The notes below the pieces were generated by a model. That model was not told the origin of the DNA, did no database searches, and worked only from the letters and a program-made list of their open reading frames with translations. Below are positions 6,595-13,449 of a stretch of DNA of 14,404 nt, piece by piece. The stretch is taken from assembly GCA_035640715.1 (NCBI GenBank), contig DASQVO010000339.1:1-14404 (forward strand), in the 5' to 3' direction. The stretch is from DASQVO01 sp035640715 (GTDB taxonomy: Bacteria > Actinomycetota > Actinomycetes > Streptosporangiales > Streptosporangiaceae). A program made the translations under genes and the position numbers. The number at the start of each line of letters is the position of its first letter. Within the stretch, counting starts at the first letter, position 1.

Positions 6595-6819
6595 TTATAC
6601 GATCACGAGGAACGCGTGTCCAGCCCCGGAAGCCACAACTTTGCGGTTATCGGGAGGAGGGACAGTTCGGCCGTCCGGCAGCAGCTCTCCCATGTCGTCG
6701 AATGAGACAACACCGTTGCACAGCAGGCTCCACCCTTGCTCGGGATGGCGCGCCACCGCCCGCGCGGCCATGTGATCCGGTGCCATTGCGTCTGTGCACC
6801 GGGGCCGGTGCTGGCACAT
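6595..6819 (-). CDS. DUF5999-like small protein
   Basis: A 74-residue protein starting MCQHRPRC, with HPEQGWSLLCNGVVSFDD (about 28-45) and GELLPDGRTVPPP. This is the pattern of the DUF5999 family of streptomycetes, whose function is unknown to me. The N-terminal Cys-x-His...Cys could bind metal (inference). ATG 6819 is chosen because GGAGGG sits just upstream; a TTG four codons earlier would absorb that ribosome site. It begins 20 bases after fdhD in the same direction, so it is probably the last gene of the transporter 3-fdhD operon. The C-terminal tail NRKVVASGAGHAFLVIV looks longer than usual for the family. Its codons for DNRKVV contain a 13-14-base sequence that is repeated at the end of fdhD. 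Confidence 0.72.
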   Translation of the reverse strand: MCQHRPRCTDAMAPDHMAARAVARHPEQGWSLLCNGVVSFDDMGELLPDGRTVPPPDNRKVVASGAGHAFLVIV

Positions 6820-6843
6820 GTTTCCCTCCAAACTTGCGGTTAT
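6637..6843. repeat. Pair of short direct repeats flanking most of the DUF5999 gene
   Basis: AACTTTGCGGTTAT at 6637-6650 and AACTTGCGGTTAT at 6831-6843 differ by a single T. One copy is inside the 3' coding end of the DUF5999 gene; the other covers the stop codon of fdhD and its downstream spacer. They bracket about 180 bases with most of the gene. This could be a trace of insertion or duplication through short homology, or chance. Confidence 0.35.
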
Positions 6844-7682
6844 GGCGACACGGCCTCACTGATGCCCAGCCGCTCCCCGCACGCGTAGACGTTCATCGAC
6901 GACCCGCGTACGAATCCGATGAGCGTCAGGCCCATCTCGCGGGCGAGGTCCACGGCGAGCGACGACGGCGCGGACACCGCGGCGAGCACCGGGATGCCCG
7001 CCATCACGGCCTTCTGCACCAGTTCGAAAGAGGCCCGCCCGCTGACCATCAGGGTGGCACCCGTCAGGGGCAGGCGTCTTGCGTTGAGCGCCCATCCCAC
7101 GACCTTGTCCACCGCGTTGTGCCGCCCGACATCCTCCCGTACGCCCATCAGCCCACCGTCGGCGTTGAACAGACCCGCTGCGTGGAGCCCGCCGGTGCTG
7201 TCGAAGACCTTCTGCGCCGCGCGCAACGTCAGCGGCAGCGTGGCGATGACCTCCGGGGCCAGCCGCAGCGGATCGGCGTCGACGCGCCATCGGCTGGTGG
7301 CGCGGACCGCGTCCAGGCTGGCCTTCCCGCACAGACCGCACGACGAGGTGGTGTAGAAGTTGCGCTCCACCGAGGGGCTGGGCGGGGCGACCCCCACGGC
7401 GAGGGTCACGTCGAGCACGTTGAAGGTGTTGCCGCCGTCCGCGGTGGCGCCCGCGCAGTACCGGATCGCGGCGATCTCGGAGGCCCTCCCCACTACGCCC
7501 TCGCTGACCAGAAAGCCGCGCGCGAGGTCGAAGTCGTCCCCGGGTGTGCGCATGGTCACCGCGAGCGGCCGCCCAGCGACCCGGATCTCCAGGGGCTCCT
7601 CGGCGGCCAGGGTGTCCGGCCGTGCGGTGAGCCTGCCATCGGTCAGGCGCAGGACCCGGTATCTGCTGGTTATCCGTCCCAT
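6840..7682 (-). CDS. fdhD: Formate dehydrogenase accessory sulfurtransferase FdhD
   Basis: A 280-residue protein of standard length. Family knowledge: FdhD takes sulfur from the cysteine desulfurase IscS and passes it to the bis-MGD cofactor of formate dehydrogenase, which is essential for activity. The catalytic CxxC is C115-G-L-C118 in the context TTSSCGLCGKASLDAV. Other family signatures are GGLHAAGLF (164-172), REDVGRHNAVDKVVG (182-196) and SGRASFELVQKA (214-225). ATG 7682 has AAGGGA upstream and overlaps the end of transporter 3 by 13 bases, so the two are translationally coupled. A start six codons earlier (ATG 7700) is possible. Its likely client is the formate dehydrogenase at 10592-14404. 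Confidence 0.95.
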   Translation of the reverse strand: MGRITSRYRVLRLTDGRLTARPDTLAAEEPLEIRVAGRPLAVTMRTPGDDFDLARGFLVSEGVVGRASEIAAIRYCAGATADGGNTFNVLDVTLAVGVAPPSPSVERNFYTTSSCGLCGKASLDAVRATSRWRVDADPLRLAPEVIATLPLTLRAAQKVFDSTGGLHAAGLFNADGGLMGVREDVGRHNAVDKVVGWALNARRLPLTGATLMVSGRASFELVQKAVMAGIPVLAAVSAPSSLAVDLAREMGLTLIGFVRGSSMNVYACGERLGISEAVSP

Positions 7683-9082
7683 CTGACGTCCCTTCGGCAT
7701 CGGATCCTCATCGCACCACCGCCGAAGGCGGCGCCGGGAAGCGTGCGCGGCAGGCCGGGCCTGCGCACCAGGGGCGCCAGCCCCGCCGCGGCCAGGCAGA
7801 GCACTGCCGAGGCGATCAGCACCGGCGGGTAGCCGACCGCCTCGATCAGCCACCCCGCGCAGCCGACGCCGAGCACGCCGCCCACCGCCTTGGCGGAGTA
7901 CAAGAGCCACAGGTTCGGCAGGCCCGGTTGGTCGCCGAAGCAGCTTCTGACGAGACCCGGGAGCAGCGCGTACCATGTTCCCGCTGCGCCCCCGGCACAG
8001 CAGGAAGCCAGCCAGAGCAGCGCCAGCGCGTGGTGTGTGTCCGCCTCTGCCAGGACCAACTGCGCGGCGGCACCGGCACACATGCTCACCGCGACGACGC
8101 GGGGCCGGCCGATCCGGCCCGCCGAGCGAAGGGCGAGCGTGCGGACGCCTCCGCTGCCGACGGCGAACGCCGCCAGCGCGAGTGCGCAGTCCCGCAGGCG
8201 CCATCCGCCCGCCAGGCCGAGCGAGGGGAGGTAGGCGGTGTCGAAGAGGGCAACCGAGCCGATACAGACTGCCAGCGCGGTCATCACCCGGGTCACCGGG
8301 CAGCGCAGAACCTCGCGCGTGGAGTGCTCCCGGATCGCCGGAAGGTCGTGGCGCAGGGCCGGATTGAGCGACTTGTCCACCGCCCATCGCCGCGGATCGA
8401 GATGGTCCGGCCACCAGCGCGGCGGCGGTTCCCGCAGGAACGGGACACACACGACCGCGGCGGTCAGGATCGCGAAAGCGAACATATCGAGAGGAAGGGC
8501 CAGGTCACCGACCGAAGCCGCGATCAGGATGAGCGGTATCGCGCCATACCCGAAGGCGCCGCTGACCAGGGCGGTGCGGGCCGGGCGATCGGGATACCAG
8601 GCCGTCGCGATCGCCACGCAGGCTCCATAGACCAGTCCGGTACCCAGGCCACAGGCGACCCCGTATCCCGCCAGAGCCAGGATCGGATTTCCGGCCTGGC
8701 TGAGTGCCAGCAGGCCGAGGCCGCAGCCCACCGCTCCGGCGCTCACCGCCTGCCCCGAGGTGAGGCGGTAGCGCCGGCGCAGCCATGGCAGCGCACCGCT
8801 TGCCACCGAGTGGCAGGTGATCCACAGGGTGAAGCCCCACATCACGGGTTCCGGGCCCCAGCCGTCGGAATGCATCAGCCGCGCCGCGAACACGCCGTAC
8901 CCGTACTGCGTGCCGCTGACGGCGAGCATCACCAGCCACGCCGCCGCGGCGACCCAGGCACGGGAGTAGCCGAGCAGCACTCGGTCGCTCGGGCCGAGTC
9001 GGTAGCTGCGGCCATAGACGTCACGAACGTCGCCCCCAGTGCGGGACTCAAGCCATCCATTCGGTTTGGCCATCGCTCTCAC
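7670..9082 (-). CDS. OFA-type MFS transporter 3 (oxalate/formate antiporter family)
   Basis: A membrane protein of about 470 residues with around twelve hydrophobic segments. The N-terminus has VRDVYGRSYRLGPSDR, like VQDRFGRTYRVGETP in transporter 1, and the middle loop LREPPPRWWPDHLDPRRW matches that of transporter 1. LLYSAKAVGGVLGVG near helix 11 has the Lys (398) also present in the other two. It appears more divergent and more Ala/Leu-rich, and may carry a different acid. Starts at GTG 9082 or, three codons on, ATG 9073; GGGTAGG just upstream fits either. Its 3' end overlaps fdhD by 13 bases, which ties this carrier to formate dehydrogenase maturation and favours formate as substrate (inference). 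It is divergent from moeA. Confidence 0.82.
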   Translation of the reverse strand: MRAMAKPNGWLESRTGGDVRDVYGRSYRLGPSDRVLLGYSRAWVAAAAWLVMLAVSGTQYGYGVFAARLMHSDGWGPEPVMWGFTLWITCHSVASGALPWLRRRYRLTSGQAVSAGAVGCGLGLLALSQAGNPILALAGYGVACGLGTGLVYGACVAIATAWYPDRPARTALVSGAFGYGAIPLILIAASVGDLALPLDMFAFAILTAAVVCVPFLREPPPRWWPDHLDPRRWAVDKSLNPALRHDLPAIREHSTREVLRCPVTRVMTALAVCIGSVALFDTAYLPSLGLAGGWRLRDCALALAAFAVGSGGVRTLALRSAGRIGRPRVVAVSMCAGAAAQLVLAEADTHHALALLWLASCCAGGAAGTWYALLPGLVRSCFGDQPGLPNLWLLYSAKAVGGVLGVGCAGWLIEAVGYPPVLIASAVLCLAAAGLAPLVRRPGLPRTLPGAAFGGGAMRIRCRRDVRWDG

Positions 9083-9106
9083 CTACCCACGCCAGCAAAG
9101 CAATAG

Positions 9107-9119
9107 GTATACTGTATGC
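9107..9119. promoter_or_regulatory. ATACTGTAT operator-like site between divergent transporter 3 and moeA
   Basis: GTATACTGTATGC matches the perfect palindrome at 4526-4538 at 12 of 13 positions. It is 25 bases upstream of the transporter 3 start and 84 bases upstream of the moeA start, so one bound regulator could control both directions. Confidence 0.6.
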
Positions 9120-9202
9120 AGTCTCCAGAATCCTGTCTAGAGTATTACGTCATCCGGTTTTGGTCCTTTGACGACGGGCCGTCGCGGAAGGGGAGAAACC
9201 AC

Positions 9203-10348
9203 ATGCGCACCCCGTGGCCGCAGGCGCGGCGCATCGCACGCGACGTCGCGAAACCGCTTAACGCCGTCACACTCCCACTCGCCGCCGCCGGCGGCGCGGC
9301 CCTGGCCGCACCGCTGGAGGCCCGAATACCGCAACCGCTGTGCGACATCGCGGCCATGGACGGCTACGCGGTCGCCGGCCCGGGACCGTGGCTGCTGATC
9401 GACCGGATCCTCGCCGGGGATGTACGGTTCACCATGCTGCTGCGCGGCCAGGCGTCGGAGATCGCGACGGGTGCCCCGGTGCCCTCGGGTACCGAGGCCG
9501 TCATCCCGTACGAGCAGGCCCGGCGGGACGGCAAGGAGATATCGGGGACCCTCCCGGAGCGGCCCCACATACGCCGCCGGGGTGAGGACTTCGGCGCCGG
9601 GCAGGTGCTGGTGGCGGCGGGCACGGTGGTCAACGCACCGGTCGCGGGACTGGCGGCCGGGCTGGGACACGATGTGCTCCGCGTGTACCAGCGGCCGCGC
9701 GTACGGGCGGTGCTCACGGGAAACGAACTGCTCCTCTCGGGAACTCCGCGGCCAGGGCGGGTCCGGGACGCGATCGGCCCGATGCTGCCCGGTCTCGTCC
9801 GGGCGGCCGGCGGCGAGGTCATTGATATGACGCCCTGTCATGACGATGCGGCAGCCCTCACGCACCTCCTCGAGTCCGCCGACGAGGACGTCCTCGCGGT
9901 GTGCGGAGCGACGTCCGCCGGAGCTGCCGACCACCTGCGGACGGCGCTGGCCCGGATGAACGCCACGGTCATCATCGAGCAGGTGGCGTGCCGGCCGGGC
10001 CACCCGCAGCTGCTCGCGGCCCTGCCGGGCGGGCGGTTCCTGGTTGGGCTGCCCGGGAATCCCTACGCTGCGCTGGTCGCGGCCCTGACCCTGCTCTCCC
10101 CGATGCTGGGCAGTCTCGCGGGACGGGCCGTCCCGCCTGCCGTCACCGCTCAGCTCAAGGAGGCACCCGCGCCGCACCCCCGGGACACCTTGCTGGTCGC
10201 CGCCTGCTGGCACGACTCCGGCGTCGTCCCAGTCGGCAACGACCGGCCAGGGAGCCTGTGGGCACCGGCGGTCGCCGACGTCCTCGCCGTCCTCCCGCCG
10301 GACTGGATGGGCGGGGACGTTGAACTGCTTCATCTGCCGGGAGCCTGA
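9203..10348 (+). CDS. moeA: Divergent MoeA-like molybdopterin molybdotransferase
   Basis: A 381-residue protein. Family knowledge: MoeA inserts molybdate into adenylylated molybdopterin. Visible signatures are CDIAAMDGYAV (47-57, usually DNSAMDGYAV), SEIATGAPVPSGTEAVIPYE (85-104), IRRRGEDFGAGQVL (123-136) and VGLPGNPYAALVAAL (281-295). Key differences from the usual enzyme: LTGNEL (171-176) where TGDEL is usual, and ACRPGHPQLLA (262-272) where a lysine-rich KPGKP is usual. ATG 9203 is chosen because AAGGGGAG lies about nine bases upstream; an in-frame ATG 87 bases earlier (9116) falls inside the operator. It is divergent from transporter 3-fdhD and convergent with the dehydrogenase operon, which needs Mo cofactor. 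It may be a specialised second MoeA for formate dehydrogenase. Confidence 0.87.
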   Translation: MRTPWPQARRIARDVAKPLNAVTLPLAAAGGAALAAPLEARIPQPLCDIAAMDGYAVAGPGPWLLIDRILAGDVRFTMLLRGQASEIATGAPVPSGTEAVIPYEQARRDGKEISGTLPERPHIRRRGEDFGAGQVLVAAGTVVNAPVAGLAAGLGHDVLRVYQRPRVRAVLTGNELLLSGTPRPGRVRDAIGPMLPGLVRAAGGEVIDMTPCHDDAAALTHLLESADEDVLAVCGATSAGAADHLRTALARMNATVIIEQVACRPGHPQLLAALPGGRFLVGLPGNPYAALVAALTLLSPMLGSLAGRAVPPAVTAQLKEAPAPHPRDTLLVAACWHDSGVVPVGNDRPGSLWAPAVADVLAVLPPDWMGGDVELLHLPGA

Positions 10349-10591
10349 CCATGCCCTAGCCCTGATCCCGGCAGCGCCCAGGGCAGGGACGGGTGCCGCG
10401 GCGGGCGTACACGCCGCCGAGCAGCGGGCGGCCGGCGTCCCAGCCGCCGGCACTACTCGACAGCGCCGCACGATCCGTTCCGATCACAGGGCTTCAACCG
10501 GTGCGTGGTCCGCTCCCGCATCATCGCTCGATGCGCAGCACGCGCAGCGAGTCCGTCGACCCCGGTACGCCGCTCCGGCTCCCGGATCTGT
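10349..10591. other. Convergent spacer between moeA and the formate dehydrogenase operon
   Basis: 243 bases between two genes that point at each other. I see GC-rich inverted repeats, for example GCCGGC at 10431-10436 with GCCGGC at 10446-10451, that could help to end transcription, but no clear terminator. A minus-strand frame ending GSTDSLRVLRIER at about 10521 has some coding look but continues a shadow frame of the iron-sulfur gene, so I do not call it a gene. Confidence 0.3.
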
Positions 10592-11545
10592 TCAGGTGGC
10601 GCGGTTCTGGACGTGCTGGTAGCCGAACCGGCCCTTGATGCAGAGGTTCCCGTGGGTGACCGTGCTGTCGTGCGGCGAGGTCACCTTGAAGATCTCGTTG
10701 TCCTGCACGTGCAGGGTCAGGCTGCAGCCCACCCCGCAGTACGAGCAGATGGTCGTCGCACTCGTCTGTCTGGACTCGTCGTATGCACCGGAAGTACGCA
10801 GGTCGAACTCGCGCCTGGGCATCAGGGCCCCGGTGGGGCACACCTCGATGCAGTTACCGCAGTAGACGCACGCCGAGTCGGGCAGCCGAGAGGCGAACTC
10901 CGTGGAGATCCGGGCATCGAACCCGCGCCCGGCGACGGCGATGGCGAACGTGTTCTGCCATTGGTCACCACACGCGTCGACGCACTTGTAGCACAGGATG
11001 CATTTGCCGTAGTCGCGCACGTAGAGGTCGTTGTCGAGCTTGACGGGCTGGTGGACCGCTTCCGCTGACTGCCCGTCAGGTACCTCGTGGTGACCGGCAT
11101 GCCGGGCGTCCCGCCCCCCGCCCACCTTCCCATCCCCCTTCACCGCGGGCGGCGCGGGCGGACCGAAGCGCTCGGGGCACGCGCCGTACTCATCCATCCA
11201 CGCCGCCACGTCAGTGGTGGCTGACAGGTCGACCGAGGAGCCAAGCAGCTCCAGCACCATCCTGCGGCTGTGATCGACCCGTTCGCCCCGGGTACGTATC
11301 ACCATGCCCGGTTCCACCTTCCGGGAACAGGACGGAACCAGCGTGCGCGATCCTTCGACCTCGACCATGCAGACCCGGCAGGCGTTCCGCGGGGTCAGCG
11401 TGTCCCCGTAGCACAGGGTGGGGATCTGCTTGCCCGCGGCGGCACAGGCGTCGAGGATCGTCGATCCCTCCGGTACCCGTGCGGTCTCCCCGTCCAGCGT
11501 CAGCTCGACCAGCCGGGTGGGCAGGCCGAGATCCACTACCGTCAT
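10592..11545 (-). CDS. Formate dehydrogenase iron-sulfur subunit (NuoG/FdhA N-terminal part as a separate chain)
   Basis: 317 residues corresponding to the N-terminal part of FdhA/NuoG-type proteins. It has a plant-type [2Fe-2S] domain with C45, C56, C59 and C73, then two ferredoxin [4Fe-4S] motifs, C182-x2-C185-x2-C188-x3-C192 and C226-x2-C229-x2-C232-x3-C236. Last comes the [4Fe-4S] motif of the Mo-bisMGD domain, C267SYCGVGC274 with C302 in NLCIKGRFGY. The chain stops 15 residues after that last Cys (VQNRAT), where most FdhA proteins continue into the catalytic domains. These are on a separate gene at the head of the operon. The start overlaps the NuoEF-like gene by four bases (ATGA). Role: electron wire between the Mo site and the flavin subunit, in the cytoplasm. 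An unusual Gly/Lys/His-rich linker (about 130-160) separates the domains. Confidence 0.88.
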   Translation of the reverse strand: MTVVDLGLPTRLVELTLDGETARVPEGSTILDACAAAGKQIPTLCYGDTLTPRNACRVCMVEVEGSRTLVPSCSRKVEPGMVIRTRGERVDHSRRMVLELLGSSVDLSATTDVAAWMDEYGACPERFGPPAPPAVKGDGKVGGGRDARHAGHHEVPDGQSAEAVHQPVKLDNDLYVRDYGKCILCYKCVDACGDQWQNTFAIAVAGRGFDARISTEFASRLPDSACVYCGNCIEVCPTGALMPRREFDLRTSGAYDESRQTSATTICSYCGVGCSLTLHVQDNEIFKVTSPHDSTVTHGNLCIKGRFGYQHVQNRAT

Positions 11546-13410
11546 GACGAACTCTCTTCCTGAAGAGCCTGGAAAACGGCCAGGCGGTCGATGGCGGATT
11601 CGACGGCGTTCCAGGCCGTCTGTCCGAGGCCGCAGATCGACGCGTCACGCATCACCCGGCCGACGTCGCGCAGCAGGCGCACGTCCTGTTGCAGGGACCC
11701 GCGCGGGCGTCCGGAGGTGATCCGGGCGAGTGCCTCCTCCTGGCGGACGGTGCCGACCCGGCAGGGTACACACTGGCCGCAGGACTCGTCGCGGAAGAAA
11801 CTGGCGATCCGCAGCAGGATCCCACCGAGGTCGGTGCGATCGTCGATGGCGACGACTACCCCCGAGCCGAGTGTCGAACCGGCGTCGCGAGCGCCCTCGA
11901 ACGTCAGCGGCACGTCCACTTCCTCCGGGCGCAGGAAGCTGCCCGCCGCTCCCCCCAGCAGCACCGCCCGGAGCGGCCGCTCGCAGGTCCCGGCCAGCTC
12001 GAGCAGTTCCCGCAGGGAAGTCCCGAACGGCAGCTCGTAGACGCCCGGACGGACGACCGCACCGGAGACGCAGAACAGCTTCGTGCCGGTGGAGTTCCCG
12101 CTGCCGGTGGCGGCGAAGGCAGGGCCGCCCAGCGTCATGATGGGCAGCACGTTGACCAGCGTCTCGACGTTGTTAACGACGGTGGGCTTGCCGAACAGTC
12201 CGCGCTCCACAGGGAACGGCGGCTTGGTGCGCGGTTCGCCGCGGTAGCCTTCGATGGAGCCGAAGATCGCGGTTTCCTCACCGCAGATGTAGGCACCCGC
12301 TCCCCGGCGGATCTCGAGGTCGAACTCGAAGCCGAAGCCCATCACGTCGGGACCGAGCAACCCGGCCTCCCGTGCCTGCCGGATCGCCCCGCTCAGCCGG
12401 TGCAGCGCCCTCGGATACTCGCCGCGCAGGTAGAGGAACCCCTTGCGGCAGCCGGTGGCGTAGCCGGCTATCGTCATCGCCTCGATGAGGGAGAACGGGT
12501 CGCCCTCCATGATGACGCGGTCCTTGAAGGTCCCCGGCTCGCTCTCGTCGGCGTTGCAGACCAGGTAATGCGGGTGCTCCGGCTGGCGGGCCACCGCCTC
12601 CCACTTGCGTCCGGTGGGGAAGGCGGCGCCGCCCCGGCCCACCAGCCTGGAGTCCAGTACCTCGCGGATGACCCCGGCGGGGCCCAACCGCACCGCGGCG
12701 CGCAGGGCCTGGTAGCCGCCGCGGGAGCGGTAGTCGGCGAGGCTTTCCGGATCGACGACACCGATCCGGCGCAGCAGCCGCAGCGCCGGGTCTCCGCGCT
12801 GCGGTACGGCGGCCTCGGGCGCGGGTTCCCCGGCCAGTTCGGCCATCGGAGACCGCACCGCCGCCACGGCGTCCCCGGCACCGGCCGGGGCGGCCACCTG
12901 GTGCCGGGGCGGGTTCCCCGGCTCGATCACCAGGGCGGCGGGGGCGCGCTCACACAGCCCCAAGCACGGGCTGCCGTGCCAGACCACGCCGTCACGTGTC
13001 TCGCCCTCCGGCGCGAAGCCCTCGGTGAGCGCCTGCATGACCTCGCCGGCGCCGCGCGCCTTGCACACGATATCGGTGCACACGTGCATGGTGCGCGACG
13101 GCGCCGGGTGCATCGAGAACAGGGAGTAGAAGGTGGCCACTCCGTAGGCGTCGGCCGGCGGGATCGTGAGCCGCTGGCAGACGTAGTTCAGGGCACCGGC
13201 ACTGATCCAGCCGACGCGGTCGTTGACCGCGTGCAGCGCGGGCAGGAGCTGGTCGCGCCGGCTGCGCCAGGCGTGACCGCCCTCGGTGAGATGCCAGTCA
13301 TCAGCTGCCCGGGTGCCGCCCTGCCAGCCGGTGGCCGGCGGTCCGAGCAACTCGTCGACGGCGGCCCGCTCCTGCGGTGAGGGCTCAGCGTCAAGAAAAC
13401 GAAGGTCCAC
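11542..13410 (-). CDS. NAD-linked formate dehydrogenase flavin subunit (NuoE-NuoF fusion)
   Basis: 622 residues. The N-terminal part is NuoE-like, with a thioredoxin-fold [2Fe-2S] site C111, C116, C149 and C153 (CTDIVC and CLGLC). The C-terminal part is NuoF-like: GRGGAAFPTGRKW (258-270) and ESEPGTFKDR (289-298) for NADH/FMN binding, GAGAYICGEETA (370-381), then the [4Fe-4S] site ESCGQCVPCRVGT (542-554) with C593. Role: takes electrons from the iron-sulfur subunit and reduces NAD+. The start is GTG 13410, 39 bases after the catalytic gene; an overlapping ATG at 13415 is in another frame. The stop overlaps the ATG of the iron-sulfur subunit, as expected for a fixed-ratio complex. All cluster ligands expected for the two modules are present, so it looks functional. 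Confidence 0.92.
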   Translation of the reverse strand: MDLRFLDAEPSPQERAAVDELLGPPATGWQGGTRAADDWHLTEGGHAWRSRRDQLLPALHAVNDRVGWISAGALNYVCQRLTIPPADAYGVATFYSLFSMHPAPSRTMHVCTDIVCKARGAGEVMQALTEGFAPEGETRDGVVWHGSPCLGLCERAPAALVIEPGNPPRHQVAAPAGAGDAVAAVRSPMAELAGEPAPEAAVPQRGDPALRLLRRIGVVDPESLADYRSRGGYQALRAAVRLGPAGVIREVLDSRLVGRGGAAFPTGRKWEAVARQPEHPHYLVCNADESEPGTFKDRVIMEGDPFSLIEAMTIAGYATGCRKGFLYLRGEYPRALHRLSGAIRQAREAGLLGPDVMGFGFEFDLEIRRGAGAYICGEETAIFGSIEGYRGEPRTKPPFPVERGLFGKPTVVNNVETLVNVLPIMTLGGPAFAATGSGNSTGTKLFCVSGAVVRPGVYELPFGTSLRELLELAGTCERPLRAVLLGGAAGSFLRPEEVDVPLTFEGARDAGSTLGSGVVVAIDDRTDLGGILLRIASFFRDESCGQCVPCRVGTVRQEEALARITSGRPRGSLQQDVRLLRDVGRVMRDASICGLGQTAWNAVESAIDRLAVFQALQEESSS

Positions 13411-13449
13411 GACATGCTCTCTATCTCGCGCCCGTGATATGCGCGTTGG

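Noticed and set aside
7683..8450. 536-codon minus-strand frame that would extend fdhD upstream
   Set aside because: The added N-terminus is Arg/Ala/Gly-rich shadow of transporter 3. FdhD homologues begin near MGRITSRY, and a good ribosome site precedes ATG 7682.
9116..9202. Extended N-terminus of MoeA from ATG 9116
   Set aside because: The start would lie inside the operator-like site, the extra residues do not resemble MoeA, and ATG 9203 has a strong ribosome site.
9137..10471. 444-codon minus-strand open frame opposite moeA
   Set aside because: Shadow frame, rich in Arg/Gly/Gln without domain signatures; MoeA motifs are clear on the plus strand.
11689..13380. 563-codon plus-strand open frame opposite the NuoEF-like gene
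   Set aside because: It mirrors the strongly supported minus-strand gene; the product is a Gly/Arg/His-rich low-complexity shadow with no domain, as expected from GC-rich DNA.
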